Source of the DNA: Pedobacter sp. AK013
GTDB taxonomy: Bacteria > Bacteroidota > Bacteroidia > Sphingobacteriales > Sphingobacteriaceae
NCBI RefSeq assembly: GCF_014205835.1
Contig: NZ_JACHCQ010000033.1
Coordinates: 1-64,000 of the forward strand
DNA length: 64,000 nucleotides
Direction of reading: 5' to 3'
Shown here in pieces: positions 8,534 to 16,804 of this stretch (position 1 is the stretch's first letter; each line of letters starts with the position of its first letter). The notes below the pieces were generated by a model. That model was given only the letters and a program-made list of their open reading frames with translations, had not been told where the DNA came from and searched no databases. The position numbers and the translations under genes were made by a program.

Positions 8534-10240
8534 TTATTGGTGTCCTGGTATAGCCTCTATCAGTTTTTGGGTATAAGCTGCTTTTGGTGCATAAAATATT
8601 TGCTCCGGAAAACCTTCTTCTTCGATTTTTCCTTTATTCATCACTAAAATACGGTCTGAAATATGTTTTACAACGGCCAGGTCATGCGAAATGAAGATAT
8701 AAGTGAGTCCGAATTCGCGTTGGAGATCCTTGATTAAGTTTAAAACCTGCGCCTGCACGGAAACATCTAAAGCAGATACAGATTCGTCGCAGATGATAAA
8801 TTTAGGTTGCAAAGCCAAAGCCCTGGCAATTACTACACGTTGCCTTTGCCCGCCGCTAAACTCATGCGGGTACCGGTTAAAATGTTCTTCTTTTAAACCA
8901 ACTTTATCAAGCAATTCTAATACCTTCTTTTTGCGTTCGGCATCGTTGTGGTGTAGCTTATGCACCTGTAAAGGTTCTAAAATAGATTGTCCGATGCTTA
9001 ACCGTGGATTTAACGAAGCGTAAGGGTCTTGAAAAATAATCTGGATATCTTTCCTTAATTTACGTAGATCGGTTTTGCTAATGTGTGTAATGTTTTCACC
9101 ATTAAAAATAATCTCTCCAGAAGTGGGTTGGATCAATCTTAAAATAGTCCGTCCTAAAGTGGTTTTGCCACAGCCCGATTCGCCAACCAGACCTAAAGTT
9201 TCCCCTGGATAAACCTCAAAATTCAATTGGTCAACAGCTTTAACATAATCGGTTGTTTTGCCGAAAAGGCCATTATGAATAGGATACCAGGTACATAGGT
9301 TTTTGATCTGAAGTAAAGGTTGCTTGGCATAAAGTTTCGCCCTCCGATCGACTATTTCTGCTGTTGTTAGCTGATTTGAAGCTTGTAAATGTGCTGAAGC
9401 ATCATCAATTTTTCCAGATAGGAAATCGGCCACCACAGGTAATTTTTTTAATTGTAGGCCAGGTGAAGGTCTACAGGCAAGTAAGCCTTTAGTATAGGGG
9501 TGTTGAGGGTTTTCGAAAATAGATTTTGCCAGACCCTGCTCTACAATTTCGCCTTTGTACATTACAGCCAGATCATCGGCAATTTCATTTACCACACCTA
9601 AATCGTGCGAAATAAAGATCATGGCCATGTTGCGTTCTGTTTTCAGTTTTAAAAGCAATTGTAAAATTGTTTTTTGAACAGTTACATCCAGCGCCGTGGT
9701 AGGTTCATCGGCTATTAATAATTTCGGATCGCAGCTTAAAGCCATAGCAATCATTACCCTTTGCTTTTGTCCACCTGATATTTGATGTGGGTAACTATCA
9801 AATATTTTTTCCGGTCGGGGTAATTGTACTTCGTTAAATAGAGCAATAGTATGTTTTTTAGCTTCCGCTTTATCTACCTTTCGATGCAACATAATGGCTT
9901 CGGCCACTTGGTAGCCACAGGTAAAAACGGGGTTGAGGGAAGTCATGGGCTCCTGAAAAATCATCGAGATCTGGTTTCCCCTGATCTGGCGGATTTCGTT
10001 CGAGCTGAGGTTGAGCAGACTAATATCTTCAAAATCTATTTTTCCGGTAATTTTTGCCCCACGTTCATCATGCAAGCGCATAATGGAGAAGGATGTAACC
10101 GATTTTCCAGAACCGGATTCACCAACAATACCTAAAACAGTTCCCTTTTTTACATTAAAACTGATCTGTTTTACCGCTTTAAACCAGGTTTTTTCTTCCT
10201 GGTTATAAAAATCAATATTTAGGTTTTCAACGTTTAGCAT
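8534..10240 (-). CDS. Fused double-ATPase ABC transporter protein (oligopeptide/dipeptide family)
   Basis: The 568-residue protein contains two complete ABC ATPase modules in tandem. Module 1 (about 1-265) has Walker A GESGSGKS, signature ISGGQKQRV and Walker B LLIADEPTTALD. Module 2 (about 310-568) has Walker A GESGCGKTT, signature FSGGQRQRV and Walker B FIICDESVSALD. The linker holds the oligopeptide-ABC C-terminal motif region (HPYTKGLLACRPS). This is the DppD-DppF/GsiA/YejF arrangement, which energises import of peptides or glutathione-like substrates. No permease or binding-protein gene is adjacent, so partner subunits must be elsewhere. Its ATG overlaps the TAA of the exonuclease gene by one base (TAATG), implying translational coupling. 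Confidence 0.95.
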   Translation of the reverse strand: MLNVENLNIDFYNQEEKTWFKAVKQISFNVKKGTVLGIVGESGSGKSVTSFSIMRLHDERGAKITGKIDFEDISLLNLSSNEIRQIRGNQISMIFQEPMTSLNPVFTCGYQVAEAIMLHRKVDKAEAKKHTIALFNEVQLPRPEKIFDSYPHQISGGQKQRVMIAMALSCDPKLLIADEPTTALDVTVQKTILQLLLKLKTERNMAMIFISHDLGVVNEIADDLAVMYKGEIVEQGLAKSIFENPQHPYTKGLLACRPSPGLQLKKLPVVADFLSGKIDDASAHLQASNQLTTAEIVDRRAKLYAKQPLLQIKNLCTWYPIHNGLFGKTTDYVKAVDQLNFEVYPGETLGLVGESGCGKTTLGRTILRLIQPTSGEIIFNGENITHISKTDLRKLRKDIQIIFQDPYASLNPRLSIGQSILEPLQVHKLHHNDAERKKKVLELLDKVGLKEEHFNRYPHEFSGGQRQRVVIARALALQPKFIICDESVSALDVSVQAQVLNLIKDLQREFGLTYIFISHDLAVVKHISDRILVMNKGKIEEEGFPEQIFYAPKAAYTQKLIEAIPGHQ

Positions 10241-10953
10241 TACGTTACAATGGTAATGTTTTCTGCCGAAATTATATCCATTCCTTTAAATTTTAATAAT
10301 ACCTGTGCGGTAGTAATTACATCTTTCTGGCAATAGGTTACAATTCTATTGAGATTTTTTTCTTCGTAATAAACTTGTCTCACCTGCGCGCCATTAATGT
10401 CATCTTTAGGAGTAGGGATATCTAAAATAGCAGCTAGCAGGTTTAAGGAAGTGAAATGTTTGTAATCGCCGAATTTCCAGAGTTCCATTGTATCAATATG
10501 GTTTACTTCCCAGGGCTTTTTGCCCGAAAGCTGCAATTGAACCGGAATTTCTATGCCATTAATCAACAACCTTCGGCATAAATAGGGGAAATCGAATTCT
10601 TTTCCATTGTGCGCACAAAACATTAAGGCGGGGGCTTGTTTGCTCAACAAAGCAGAAAATTGTAGTAGCATTTCTTTTTCATCGTCGCCAAAAATAGATT
10701 TGATGCGCAGCGCGGATGATTTGCCCTGGACACTAAAAATCCCCATGCTAATGCATATAATCTTACCAAATTCGGCCATAATGCCTGCCTTTTCATAAAA
10801 TTCTCCAGCAGTTTGGTCTGAATTTCTCTGATAATGTGTTTTTTGTTCCCAAAGTTCCTGGAAATGGGGAGGCACATCCTGAAATGATGGATATTGAGGT
10901 ACAGTTTCGATATCGATAACCATTACCTGATTGAGATCTAGCGTTTTTAACAT
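10240..10953 (-). CDS. Predicted 3'-5' exonuclease related to the PolB proofreading domain
   Basis: The three DnaQ-superfamily exonuclease motifs are visible: Exo I DIETV near residue 14 (D14, E16), Exo II in AHNGKEFDFPYLCRR, and Exo III in YCQKDVITT. This is the stand-alone DNA_pol_B_exo2-type family, expected to remove nucleotides from DNA 3' ends; the cellular role is not established. The frame is open to 11022, but I chose Met at 10953 (MLKTLDLNQVMVIDIE) because the added 23 residues are low-complexity AT-rich sequence and the longer form would leave only 27 bp to the divergent gene. The stop overlaps the start of the ABC ATPase gene. Confidence 0.88.
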   Translation of the reverse strand: MLKTLDLNQVMVIDIETVPQYPSFQDVPPHFQELWEQKTHYQRNSDQTAGEFYEKAGIMAEFGKIICISMGIFSVQGKSSALRIKSIFGDDEKEMLLQFSALLSKQAPALMFCAHNGKEFDFPYLCRRLLINGIEIPVQLQLSGKKPWEVNHIDTMELWKFGDYKHFTSLNLLAAILDIPTPKDDINGAQVRQVYYEEKNLNRIVTYCQKDVITTAQVLLKFKGMDIISAENITIVT

Positions 10954-11049
10954 ACATAGATAGTTTTCAATTAACAATTTACAATTTTCAATCCAAAATC
11001 TTCTATACAAACTATTAAACATTACAACTATATTTTATAAGTTTGATTT

Positions 11050-11547
11050 ATGGCAAAAAGTAAATTCGAGCAATCTTTAACAGATGGTGCTCATCACCTG
11101 CTTCAAAGTTTAAATGGTAACTGGAAAGGTATAACCAAAACCTGGTTCGAAAAAGATATCCTTGCAGATGAATCACCTGCAGAGGCTCAGATTATTTCTA
11201 TTTTAGGTAGCCGTTTTATTTCTATCGATTACCAGGGAAGTTTGGAAGGAAAAGCTTTTGAAGGTAAAATGATTGTCGGTTTCGATATTCCTTACCAAAG
11301 ATTTACGACAAGTTGGGTCGATAGTTTCCATATGGGCACACAGATTATGCTTTCGAGCGGTGAAGCTACGCACAGTGGTTTTTCTGTTTTTGGAGAATAT
11401 GGGAGTCCTGAATATGGCGAGCAGCTTTGGGGCTGGAGAACATCACTTGAGATTATTGGTGAAAATGAAATTATATTAACTGCTTACAATGTCTCGCCAG
11501 AAGGGGAAGAAGCAAAAGCTACGGAAACGGTTTATAAGAGAAATTAA
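11050..11547 (+). CDS. DUF1579 family protein
   Basis: The 165-residue soluble protein matches the DUF1579 pattern: GNWKGITKTWFEKD near residue 20, the middle stretch GKMIVGFDIPYQRFTTSWVDSFHMGTQIMLSSG and a C-terminal TAYNVSPEGEEAKATETVYKR. The family is a lipocalin-like beta-barrel of unknown role. There is no signal peptide. A TAAGTTTG sequence five bases before the ATG (11037-11044) matches the Bacteroidota -7 box, but it is so close to the start that a leaderless message or chance match must both be considered. The gene is followed by the hairpin cluster at 11556-11691. Confidence 0.85.
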   Translation: MAKSKFEQSLTDGAHHLLQSLNGNWKGITKTWFEKDILADESPAEAQIISILGSRFISIDYQGSLEGKAFEGKMIVGFDIPYQRFTTSWVDSFHMGTQIMLSSGEATHSGFSVFGEYGSPEYGEQLWGWRTSLEIIGENEIILTAYNVSPEGEEAKATETVYKRN

Positions 11548-11555
11548 ATATGTTA

Positions 11556-11691
11556 GTCGGGATTTGTAATCCCGACTTGCGAATTCTTGAAGTGGATTAT
11601 AAATCCACAACTCATTCAGACGAGATTGCAAATCTCGACCAGCAGTAGGTTGGGAATCTTAATCCTTCATTTCAAATGCATTAAGATTCCC
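11556..11691. repeat. Cluster of four REP-like hairpins
   Basis: Between two convergent genes lie four separate inverted repeats: GTCGGGATT/AATCCCGAC (11556-11576), GTGGATT/AATCCAC (11592-11608), CGAGATT/AATCTCG (11621-11637) and GGGAATCTTAAT/ATTAAGATTCCC (11652-11691). The first three share the layout xGATT-3 bases-AATCx with different outer bases, so they are related by structure and not by simple duplication. They could work as a bidirectional transcription end or as REP elements. Confidence 0.75.
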
Positions 11692-11720
11692 GCATACCCG
11701 AGAATGACGTACCAAAAAAA

Positions 11721-12617
11721 CTAAAATAAGCTTGGCGAAGCCTGATTGGCCATTACCGGGATTTTTAAATCAGTTCCTGTAGCTTTATTCAGTTTCGCTG
11801 TAAAATAAGCTGAAAATAACGGAGAAGATAGTTCAACATTCTGGTGTACAAAGAAATATAAGTTTTGCAAGCCCTGTTCTTTCCAGCTTACAATTCTTTC
11901 AATCCAGTCGTCTAAGCGTTTTTTATCTATGTCATCATCGTTTGCACCTACAAAACGCACAAAAGCTGTGGGCGAAGTTAAACGCATGTGCAGCATATCT
12001 CTTCTGCCTGCTGTATCAACAATGATATTGGCCACGCCATTTTCCTGAAACAATTGAGCAAATTCATTGGCAATAGTTGAATTTGAAAACCATTCGCCAT
12101 TTCTCACTTCAACGGCTAAAGGAATCACTTTTGGAAACTCGCTGATCACGATTTTTAATCTTTCAAAATCTTTAGGTTTAAAATTATCGTGCAATTGAAG
12201 AAAAGCCATTCCTAATTTATCTTCAAAATTACTGATGGCATCGCAATACTGTTCTACAGGTTCTTTAACGTTGATTAACCTTTTAAAGTGACTGATGGTA
12301 TTGGTCAGTTTAGGGAAGAATTTAAAATCTGCAGGTGTTTTTTGCGTCCACGTAATTACCTGCTCGCGGGTAGGCATGCCGTAAAAAGTTGCATTCAATT
12401 CGATCGAATTAAACTGGGTAGCATAATAGGTTAATTCGTCTTTTGTACCTTTAGGGTAAAAACCTTTTAAATCGGTTTTATTCCATTTAGCGCAACCCAC
12501 ATAAGCCCGAAAGGATTGTTTAGGTTTATTTGCTGCTAAAACTGCTGCTGTTTCAGGAGCGTCAGCAGGAAGGGTATAATCTATAATCGAAGGGTCGTCT
12601 ACTTTACCGAATTGCAT
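11721..12617 (-). CDS. DUF72 domain-containing protein
   Basis: The 298-residue protein has the DUF72 (YecE-like) hallmarks: YVGCAKWNKTDLKGFYP near residue 39, the FNSIELNATFYGMP segment, and DFKFFPKLTNTISHFKRL. The family adopts a TIM-barrel fold with no established reaction. About 25 extra N-terminal residues precede the core. The start lies 12 bp after the stop of the DUF5615 gene on the same strand, so DUF433 - DUF5615 - DUF72 may form one transcript, although DUF72 proteins are not known to be toxin-antitoxin partners. Confidence 0.9.
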   Translation of the reverse strand: MQFGKVDDPSIIDYTLPADAPETAAVLAANKPKQSFRAYVGCAKWNKTDLKGFYPKGTKDELTYYATQFNSIELNATFYGMPTREQVITWTQKTPADFKFFPKLTNTISHFKRLINVKEPVEQYCDAISNFEDKLGMAFLQLHDNFKPKDFERLKIVISEFPKVIPLAVEVRNGEWFSNSTIANEFAQLFQENGVANIIVDTAGRRDMLHMRLTSPTAFVRFVGANDDDIDKKRLDDWIERIVSWKEQGLQNLYFFVHQNVELSSPLFSAYFTAKLNKATGTDLKIPVMANQASPSLF

Positions 12618-12629
12618 TTTTAAAATATG

Positions 12630-12983
12630 TTATGTGATACTAATTACATTAACTTCCTCTTTTTTATTTAAAAGAACTTCTAATGCTGAGTTAATCTTTG
12701 GTTCTAACTTTTGCCAAAATAGTTTATTTGAACAATTCCCGAATTTAATAAGAATAAGTTTTGGAGGAGTACCAAACCAATCGATTAATTCTTTGAAATC
12801 GGAATCCTTAGAAACAATTATGACATTCTTTTTAATTTGAGCCATTCTAAAAATGGTCAAGTCATCTACTGAATGTAAATTTAGGCTGAAAGAAGATCTT
12901 GTTTTAAAATTTGTGTATTCTGAAAGCCATTTGGCAATTATAGGGGATATATTGGTGTCGGTCCAAATTTCCCAATTATTCAT
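12630..12983 (-). CDS. DUF5615 PIN-like protein, probable toxin
   Basis: The 117-residue protein starts with the acidic TDTNISP motif (D9) and contains SKDSDF (58-63) and PPKLILIKFGN (about 74-84), the conserved positions of the PIN-like DUF5615/Mut7-C family, predicted to be an RNase. Its start overlaps the end of the DUF433 gene by 8 bp. DUF433-DUF5615 pairs are widespread and computationally predicted to be toxin-antitoxin modules, with the PIN-like protein as toxin. Toxicity here is inferred from family and arrangement only. Confidence 0.85.
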   Translation of the reverse strand: MNNWEIWTDTNISPIIAKWLSEYTNFKTRSSFSLNLHSVDDLTIFRMAQIKKNVIIVSKDSDFKELIDWFGTPPKLILIKFGNCSNKLFWQKLEPKINSALEVLLNKKEEVNVISIT

Positions 12984-13212
12984 ACATTAAGTCCTCATTT
13001 ATTTTTTGCGCACTATATAAGAGAACAGCCCTAATATCTTCCTTTTCTAGGATAGGATGTTCCTCTAGAATTTGTTCCTCACTCATGCCGCTTGCTAATA
13101 ATTCAAGTACATCAGAAACTGGAAATCTCAACCCACGTATCGTAGGTCTTCCTCCCATCAAACCATCTGTAGCAATGATCCGATCGAATAACTTAATTTG
13201 TTCATGTGCCAT
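12976..13212 (-). CDS. DUF433 protein, probable antitoxin
   Basis: The 78-residue protein contains the DUF433 core: DGLMGGRPTIRGLRFPVSDVLELLASGMSEEQILEEHPIL, a helix-turn-helix-like domain, with the conserved GRPTIRG. The frame stays open to 13287, but the longer form would translate through the terminator hairpin of the upstream gene; the Met at 13212 (MAHEQIKL) is where family similarity starts, so I chose it. A TATATTTG box lies 3 bases upstream. The overlap with the DUF5615 gene implies coupled translation of antitoxin first, toxin second. Confidence 0.85.
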   Translation of the reverse strand: MAHEQIKLFDRIIATDGLMGGRPTIRGLRFPVSDVLELLASGMSEEQILEEHPILEKEDIRAVLLYSAQKINEDLMYE

Positions 13213-13215
13213 ACT

Positions 13216-13223
13216 CAAATATA
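13216..13223 (-). promoter_or_regulatory. Possible -7 box (TATATTTG) for the DUF433/DUF5615 pair
   Basis: Read on the minus strand, TATATTTG matches the Bacteroidota TAnnTTTG consensus exactly. It lies just downstream of the speA terminator and only 3 bases before the chosen ATG, which would give a leaderless message. No convincing -33 TTTG is placed 19-21 bases upstream, so this is tentative. Confidence 0.35.
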
Positions 13224-13229
13224 AAAAAA

Positions 13230-13255
13230 ATACCTCAGTAAAAAAACTGAGGTAT
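13230..13255 (-). terminator. Rho-independent terminator of the arginine decarboxylase gene
   Basis: On the minus strand the perfect 10-bp stem ATACCTCAGT/ACTGAGGTAT with a six-base T loop is followed by eight Ts (13223-13230). It lies 59 bases after the arginine decarboxylase stop codon and immediately before the DUF433 start. Confidence 0.9.
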
Positions 13256-13314
13256 ATGTTTATTTTAATGAAATTTTGTTTTTGCACTCACCAAATTCCC
13301 AACGGTAAACTGAA

Positions 13315-14703
13315 TTAGTAACCCAGAATCTTCAATACCTGCTTACTGTTTTGTTCTTCTCCAAAAACCTCAAAGTTGAAACTTTCATCGCGGTTTCTGC
13401 GGATCAGCACATGCTTCGGACTAGGCAACAAACAATGGTGAATACCACCATAACCGCTCAATACCTCCTGGTATGCCCCGGTATGGAAGAAACCTAAATA
13501 CTGTACTTTACGTGTTTTAGGCATAAATACACTGTTCATGTGTGCTTCCTGATTGTAATAGTCCTGTCCATCGCAGGTAATACCACCCAAGTTAACGCGT
13601 TCGTACTCCGCATCCCAGTTGTTAATTGGCAGTAAGATATATTTTTGATTTAATGCCCAAACATCTGGTAAATTGGTAATGAAAGAACCATCTAACATTA
13701 ACCAACGCTCGCGGTCGTTCTGTTGTTTACGGCCCAATACTTTATAAAGAATACCCGATGCTTCAGCTACGGTATATTTACCAAATTCGGTAATAATATC
13801 TGGTTCCATTACATCATGGATCGCGCAGATTTCTTTAATCCTTTTCACAATTTCGTTTACCATATATTCGTAATCGAAATCGAATACCAATGAATCTTTA
13901 AATGGCATACCGCCACCAATATCAAGGGTATCCAAATCAGGATTGATTTTTTTGAACTTGCAATAAAGTGTTACATATTTCTCTAACTCGTTCCAGTAAT
14001 ATGGCGAGTCGGTAATACCAGAATTAATGAAGAAATGCAACAATTTAACCCTGAAATTAGGATTGTGTACAATTTTATTGTTGTAAAAATCGATAATATC
14101 TTCCATACGCACACCCAAACGCGAAGTATAGAACTGCGAATCTGGTTGCTCTTCAGCGGCAATACGGATACCGAGGTTACAAGGGGTATCAATATCAACC
14201 TCATCATCAAAAAGGTTAAATTCCTCTTTATTGTCTAAAACCGGGATAATATTGGTATAACCATCGTGCAACATATCAATGATATATTGTTTGTACTGGT
14301 AGGTTTTAAAGCCGTTGCAGATGATGGTGGTATCTTTGGTTAACACCCCTTTTTTCTCCAAAGCATCAACCATTGGCATATCAAAAGCTGAAGAAGTTTC
14401 CAGGTGGATGTTGTTTTTTAAAGCTTCCTCTACAATATGCTTAAAATGCGAGCTTTTTGTACAGTAGCAATATTTATAATCGCCACGGTAATTGTTCTTT
14501 AAAATAGCGGTCTGGAAAAGAATCTTCGCTTGCTGAATCTTCTTACTTACCATTGGTAAATACGTGAAACGTAGGGGAGTACCGTAAGTTTCGATCATTT
14601 CCATCAGGTTTAAATCCTGAAAATATAATTCATCATCTATTACATCGAAACCCTCCTGAGGGAAACCAACACTTAGATCAAGAAATTCTGAGTAACTCTG
14701 CAT
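13315..14703 (-). CDS. speA: Arginine decarboxylase (PLP fold-III, biosynthetic type)
   Basis: The enzyme converts arginine to agmatine and CO2, the first step of agmatine-route polyamine synthesis. The 462-residue protein is an alanine-racemase-fold decarboxylase: the PLP lysine is K83 in YCYCTKSSHFKH, the glycine-rich phosphate loop is LDIGGGMPF, and the C-terminal barrel carries LMLDGSFITNLPDVWALNQ. It is much shorter than E. coli SpeA (about 630 residues) but matches the compact group common in Bacteroidota. Substrate choice between arginine and other diamino acids is inferred from that similarity. It is transcribed alone, ends in a strong terminator, and lies near other arginine-consuming genes (deiminase and CtlX). 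Confidence 0.9.
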   Translation of the reverse strand: MQSYSEFLDLSVGFPQEGFDVIDDELYFQDLNLMEMIETYGTPLRFTYLPMVSKKIQQAKILFQTAILKNNYRGDYKYCYCTKSSHFKHIVEEALKNNIHLETSSAFDMPMVDALEKKGVLTKDTTIICNGFKTYQYKQYIIDMLHDGYTNIIPVLDNKEEFNLFDDEVDIDTPCNLGIRIAAEEQPDSQFYTSRLGVRMEDIIDFYNNKIVHNPNFRVKLLHFFINSGITDSPYYWNELEKYVTLYCKFKKINPDLDTLDIGGGMPFKDSLVFDFDYEYMVNEIVKRIKEICAIHDVMEPDIITEFGKYTVAEASGILYKVLGRKQQNDRERWLMLDGSFITNLPDVWALNQKYILLPINNWDAEYERVNLGGITCDGQDYYNQEAHMNSVFMPKTRKVQYLGFFHTGAYQEVLSGYGGIHHCLLPSPKHVLIRRNRDESFNFEVFGEEQNSKQVLKILGY

Positions 14704-14900
14704 TTACTTTTAAATAATTTTTGCAAAAATGTAATTTTAAATCGAGAATTAAACGGTATTGAAAATATTTTTACTGTAAGGAAACGCTTAGCCTAACTAC
14801 AAAAAATGCCAACAAATTGTTTTCGATAGAAAGTGAATAGCGCTGTTTTGTTAATAGTCTGAAAAACAGGTGTTAATAACGTAGTTTAAGTTTTAAGATT

Positions 14901-15458
14901 TGGAAAGCAGGTTCCTGTTATTATAGGTTTGGGTTGGCCCTGCTCTCCACTTTACCCGTTGCACGTGTGTTCGTTCCGATCAGGTTTATTTAACTAAGGC
15001 CGGTGCTGCTATTTGAGATTGAATAGCGAGGCGCATCGATCGGGTGGTTTTCCGTGCGCTCCGCGCTTCTGTGGCAAAAATAAAAATGGCTCGGAGGTAT
15101 TGGGTAATGCGCGAGAAATAATGATTGTTGATCATTTGGAAAGCAGGTTCCTGTTGTTATAGGTTTGGGTTGGCCCTGCTCTCCACTTTACTCGCTGCAC
15201 TCGTGTTCGTTCCGATCAGGTTTATTTAACTTAGTCCGGTGCTGCTATTTGAGGTTGAATAGCGAGGTGCATCGATCTGGCGGTTTTCCGTGCGCTCCGT
15301 GCTTCTGTGGCAAAAATAAAAATGGCTCGGAGATATTATAGGTAATGCATGAGAAATAATGATTGTTGATGATTTGGAAAGCAGGTTCCTGTTGTTATAG
15401 GTTTGGGTTGGCCTGCTCTCCATTTTACCCGTTGCACTTGTGTTCGTTCCGATCAGGT
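14901..15458. repeat. Tandem copies 1-3 of a ~237-bp intergenic repeat
   Basis: Three units begin TGGAAAGCAGGTTCCTGTT at 14901, 15137 and 15375 (spacing 236 and 238). Units 1 and 2 are complete; unit 3 stops after about 85 bases. Each holds a 46-base core from CCTGCTCTCC to CCGATCAGG (14939-14984, 15175-15220, 15412-15457). The core starts CCTG and ends CAGG, so the ends can pair. Units are more GC-rich than the flanks and contain no supportable ORF. The stretch 14704-14900 before them is AT-rich leader of the decarboxylase gene with nothing recognisable. Confidence 0.85.
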
Positions 15459-15529
15459 TTGTTGATTTTGGACAGTACATCTATTCGCATTTTAATAGCG
15501 AATGGCCTAATCAATCATCAAACGACATT

Positions 15530-16108
15530 TTATCCTTTGCGGAGGTATTTTGTTAAAATTACAATGGTTTGTCCCTCTACCTTACCCTCAATCTGTTCGG
15601 TATTATCGTGTACCAACCGGATGTTTTTTACCACAGTACCCAGTTTGGCACTGAGTGTTGAGCCTTTAACATCCAGCGTTTTAACTAAAACCACGGTGTC
15701 GCCCTCAAATAAACGGGTGCCATTACTATCCTGGTGAAATTCAACAGTACCTTCCTGTTCATGGTCGCCGGTTTTCTTAGCCCATTCCAACGTTTCATCA
15801 TCTAGGTATAAAATATCTAGACTATCTGCAGCCCAACCTTCATTTCTCAGTCGGCTTAACATGCGCCAGGCCACTACCTGAACGGGCGCAAATTCCGACC
15901 ACATGGTTTCTGTTAAAATTTTCCAATGTCCGGCATCAAGCTGTTCATTTTTTTCAATCTGGTCTAAACAGGTCTTACAAACTAAAATGCTGTTATCACT
16001 ATTGGCATTGCTGGTTGGCGGCACTTCGTATACCGATAAATTGGTTTCAGCAGTGCATAATTCGCATTTATTGCCCGAGCGGGTCTGTAATTCTTGTACT
16101 AAAGACAT
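15530..16108 (-). CDS. phnA: PhnA/YjdM-type zinc-ribbon protein
   Basis: The 192-residue protein has an N-terminal zinc-ribbon-like region with two Cys pairs (CELC at 15-18, CKTC at 44-47) and a C-terminal PhnA (KOW/SH3-like) domain with LFEGDTVVLVKTLDVKGS and GTVVKNIRLV. Relatives are named for alkylphosphonate utilisation, but E. coli PhnA is not needed for phosphonate breakdown, so the name should not be read as a function. The gene sits between truncated copy 3 and copy 4 of the 46-base-core repeat family, which is unusual. Confidence 0.88.
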   Translation of the reverse strand: MSLVQELQTRSGNKCELCTAETNLSVYEVPPTSNANSDNSILVCKTCLDQIEKNEQLDAGHWKILTETMWSEFAPVQVVAWRMLSRLRNEGWAADSLDILYLDDETLEWAKKTGDHEQEGTVEFHQDSNGTRLFEGDTVVLVKTLDVKGSTLSAKLGTVVKNIRLVHDNTEQIEGKVEGQTIVILTKYLRKG

Positions 16109-16249
16109 CTTGATACTGGATTTTTGGCGAAAGTAATAAAACTAATCGGAATGAGCAGGCATTTTGAAGTGGACAATATTGGAGAATTTTTTGTTCTTGT
16201 AATTTAAAAGTTTTGGTTGATAGAAAAAGATATCAAATAATTGCTGATC

Positions 16250-16456
16250 ATTTGGAAAGCAGGTTCCTGTTTTTATCGGTTTGGGTTAGTCCTGCTCTTC
16301 ACTTTACTCGTTGCACTCGTGTTCGTTCCGATCAGGTTTATTAAATTCGGGTAGTGCTGCTATTGAAGGTTGAATAGCGAGGGTACATTTGTCAGATGGG
16401 TTTTCCGTGTGCTCCGGGTTTCCGTGGCAAAAAGTACCATGGCTCGTGGAGGCATT
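16250..16456. repeat. Copy 4 of the ~237-bp intergenic repeat
   Basis: A diverged single copy beginning TTTGGAAAGCAGGTTCCTGTT, with the 46-base core at 16291-16336 and the downstream blocks GAATAGCGAGG and TTTTCCGTGTGCTCCG. It has the same orientation as copies 1-3 and lies on the other side of phnA, 13 bp before the stop of the next minus-strand gene. Confidence 0.82.
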
Positions 16457-16469
16457 ACTAATAAAGCTG

Positions 16470-16784
16470 TTAACCTTTTATAATTCCTTTGTTTTGCTCC
16501 ACATCCTTTTTAAATTTTTCTGTCCATTCTTTTAAGCTCAAAGCTGTTTCCTCTTTATCGTCATCATATACGATCCAGGCATTTGCATCTGTAGAAAGCT
16601 TAATCAATGTGGAGATATCATCTTCGGTGATGTAGGACTGTCCATATTTCCTTTCACCATTTATTACCGCATTCCATAGGGCATATTCTAAATTCTGCAT
16701 CCAACCTGCAGAATAACAATATTCTGAAATTTCACTCATAAATGTTGCTAAACGCAATTCTTTTTCTGTTAAATCTGATTCCAT
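16470..16784 (-). CDS. Small acidic protein of unknown function
   Basis: The 104-residue cytosolic protein is predicted largely alpha-helical (MESDLTEKELRLATFMSEIS) and ends in a Lys-rich helix (EWTEKFKKDVEQNKGIIKG). I do not recognise the family. Its start is 20 bp after the stop of ctlX on the same strand, so it is probably co-transcribed with it; any link to citrulline metabolism is only positional. Confidence 0.7.
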   Translation of the reverse strand: MESDLTEKELRLATFMSEISEYCYSAGWMQNLEYALWNAVINGERKYGQSYITEDDISTLIKLSTDANAWIVYDDDKEETALSLKEWTEKFKKDVEQNKGIIKG

Positions 16785-16804
16785 TAAAATAGATATGCAA
16801 TCTG

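Noticed and set aside
14901..15458. CRISPR-like array
   Set aside because: The period is ~237 bp and the whole unit is repeated, with no short repeat and unique-spacer layout.
15226..15737. Two ORFs (84 and 124 codons) over the 46-base-core repeats and the end of phnA
   Set aside because: They follow the repeat units or shadow phnA; their residues repeat with the units and do not look like a protein.
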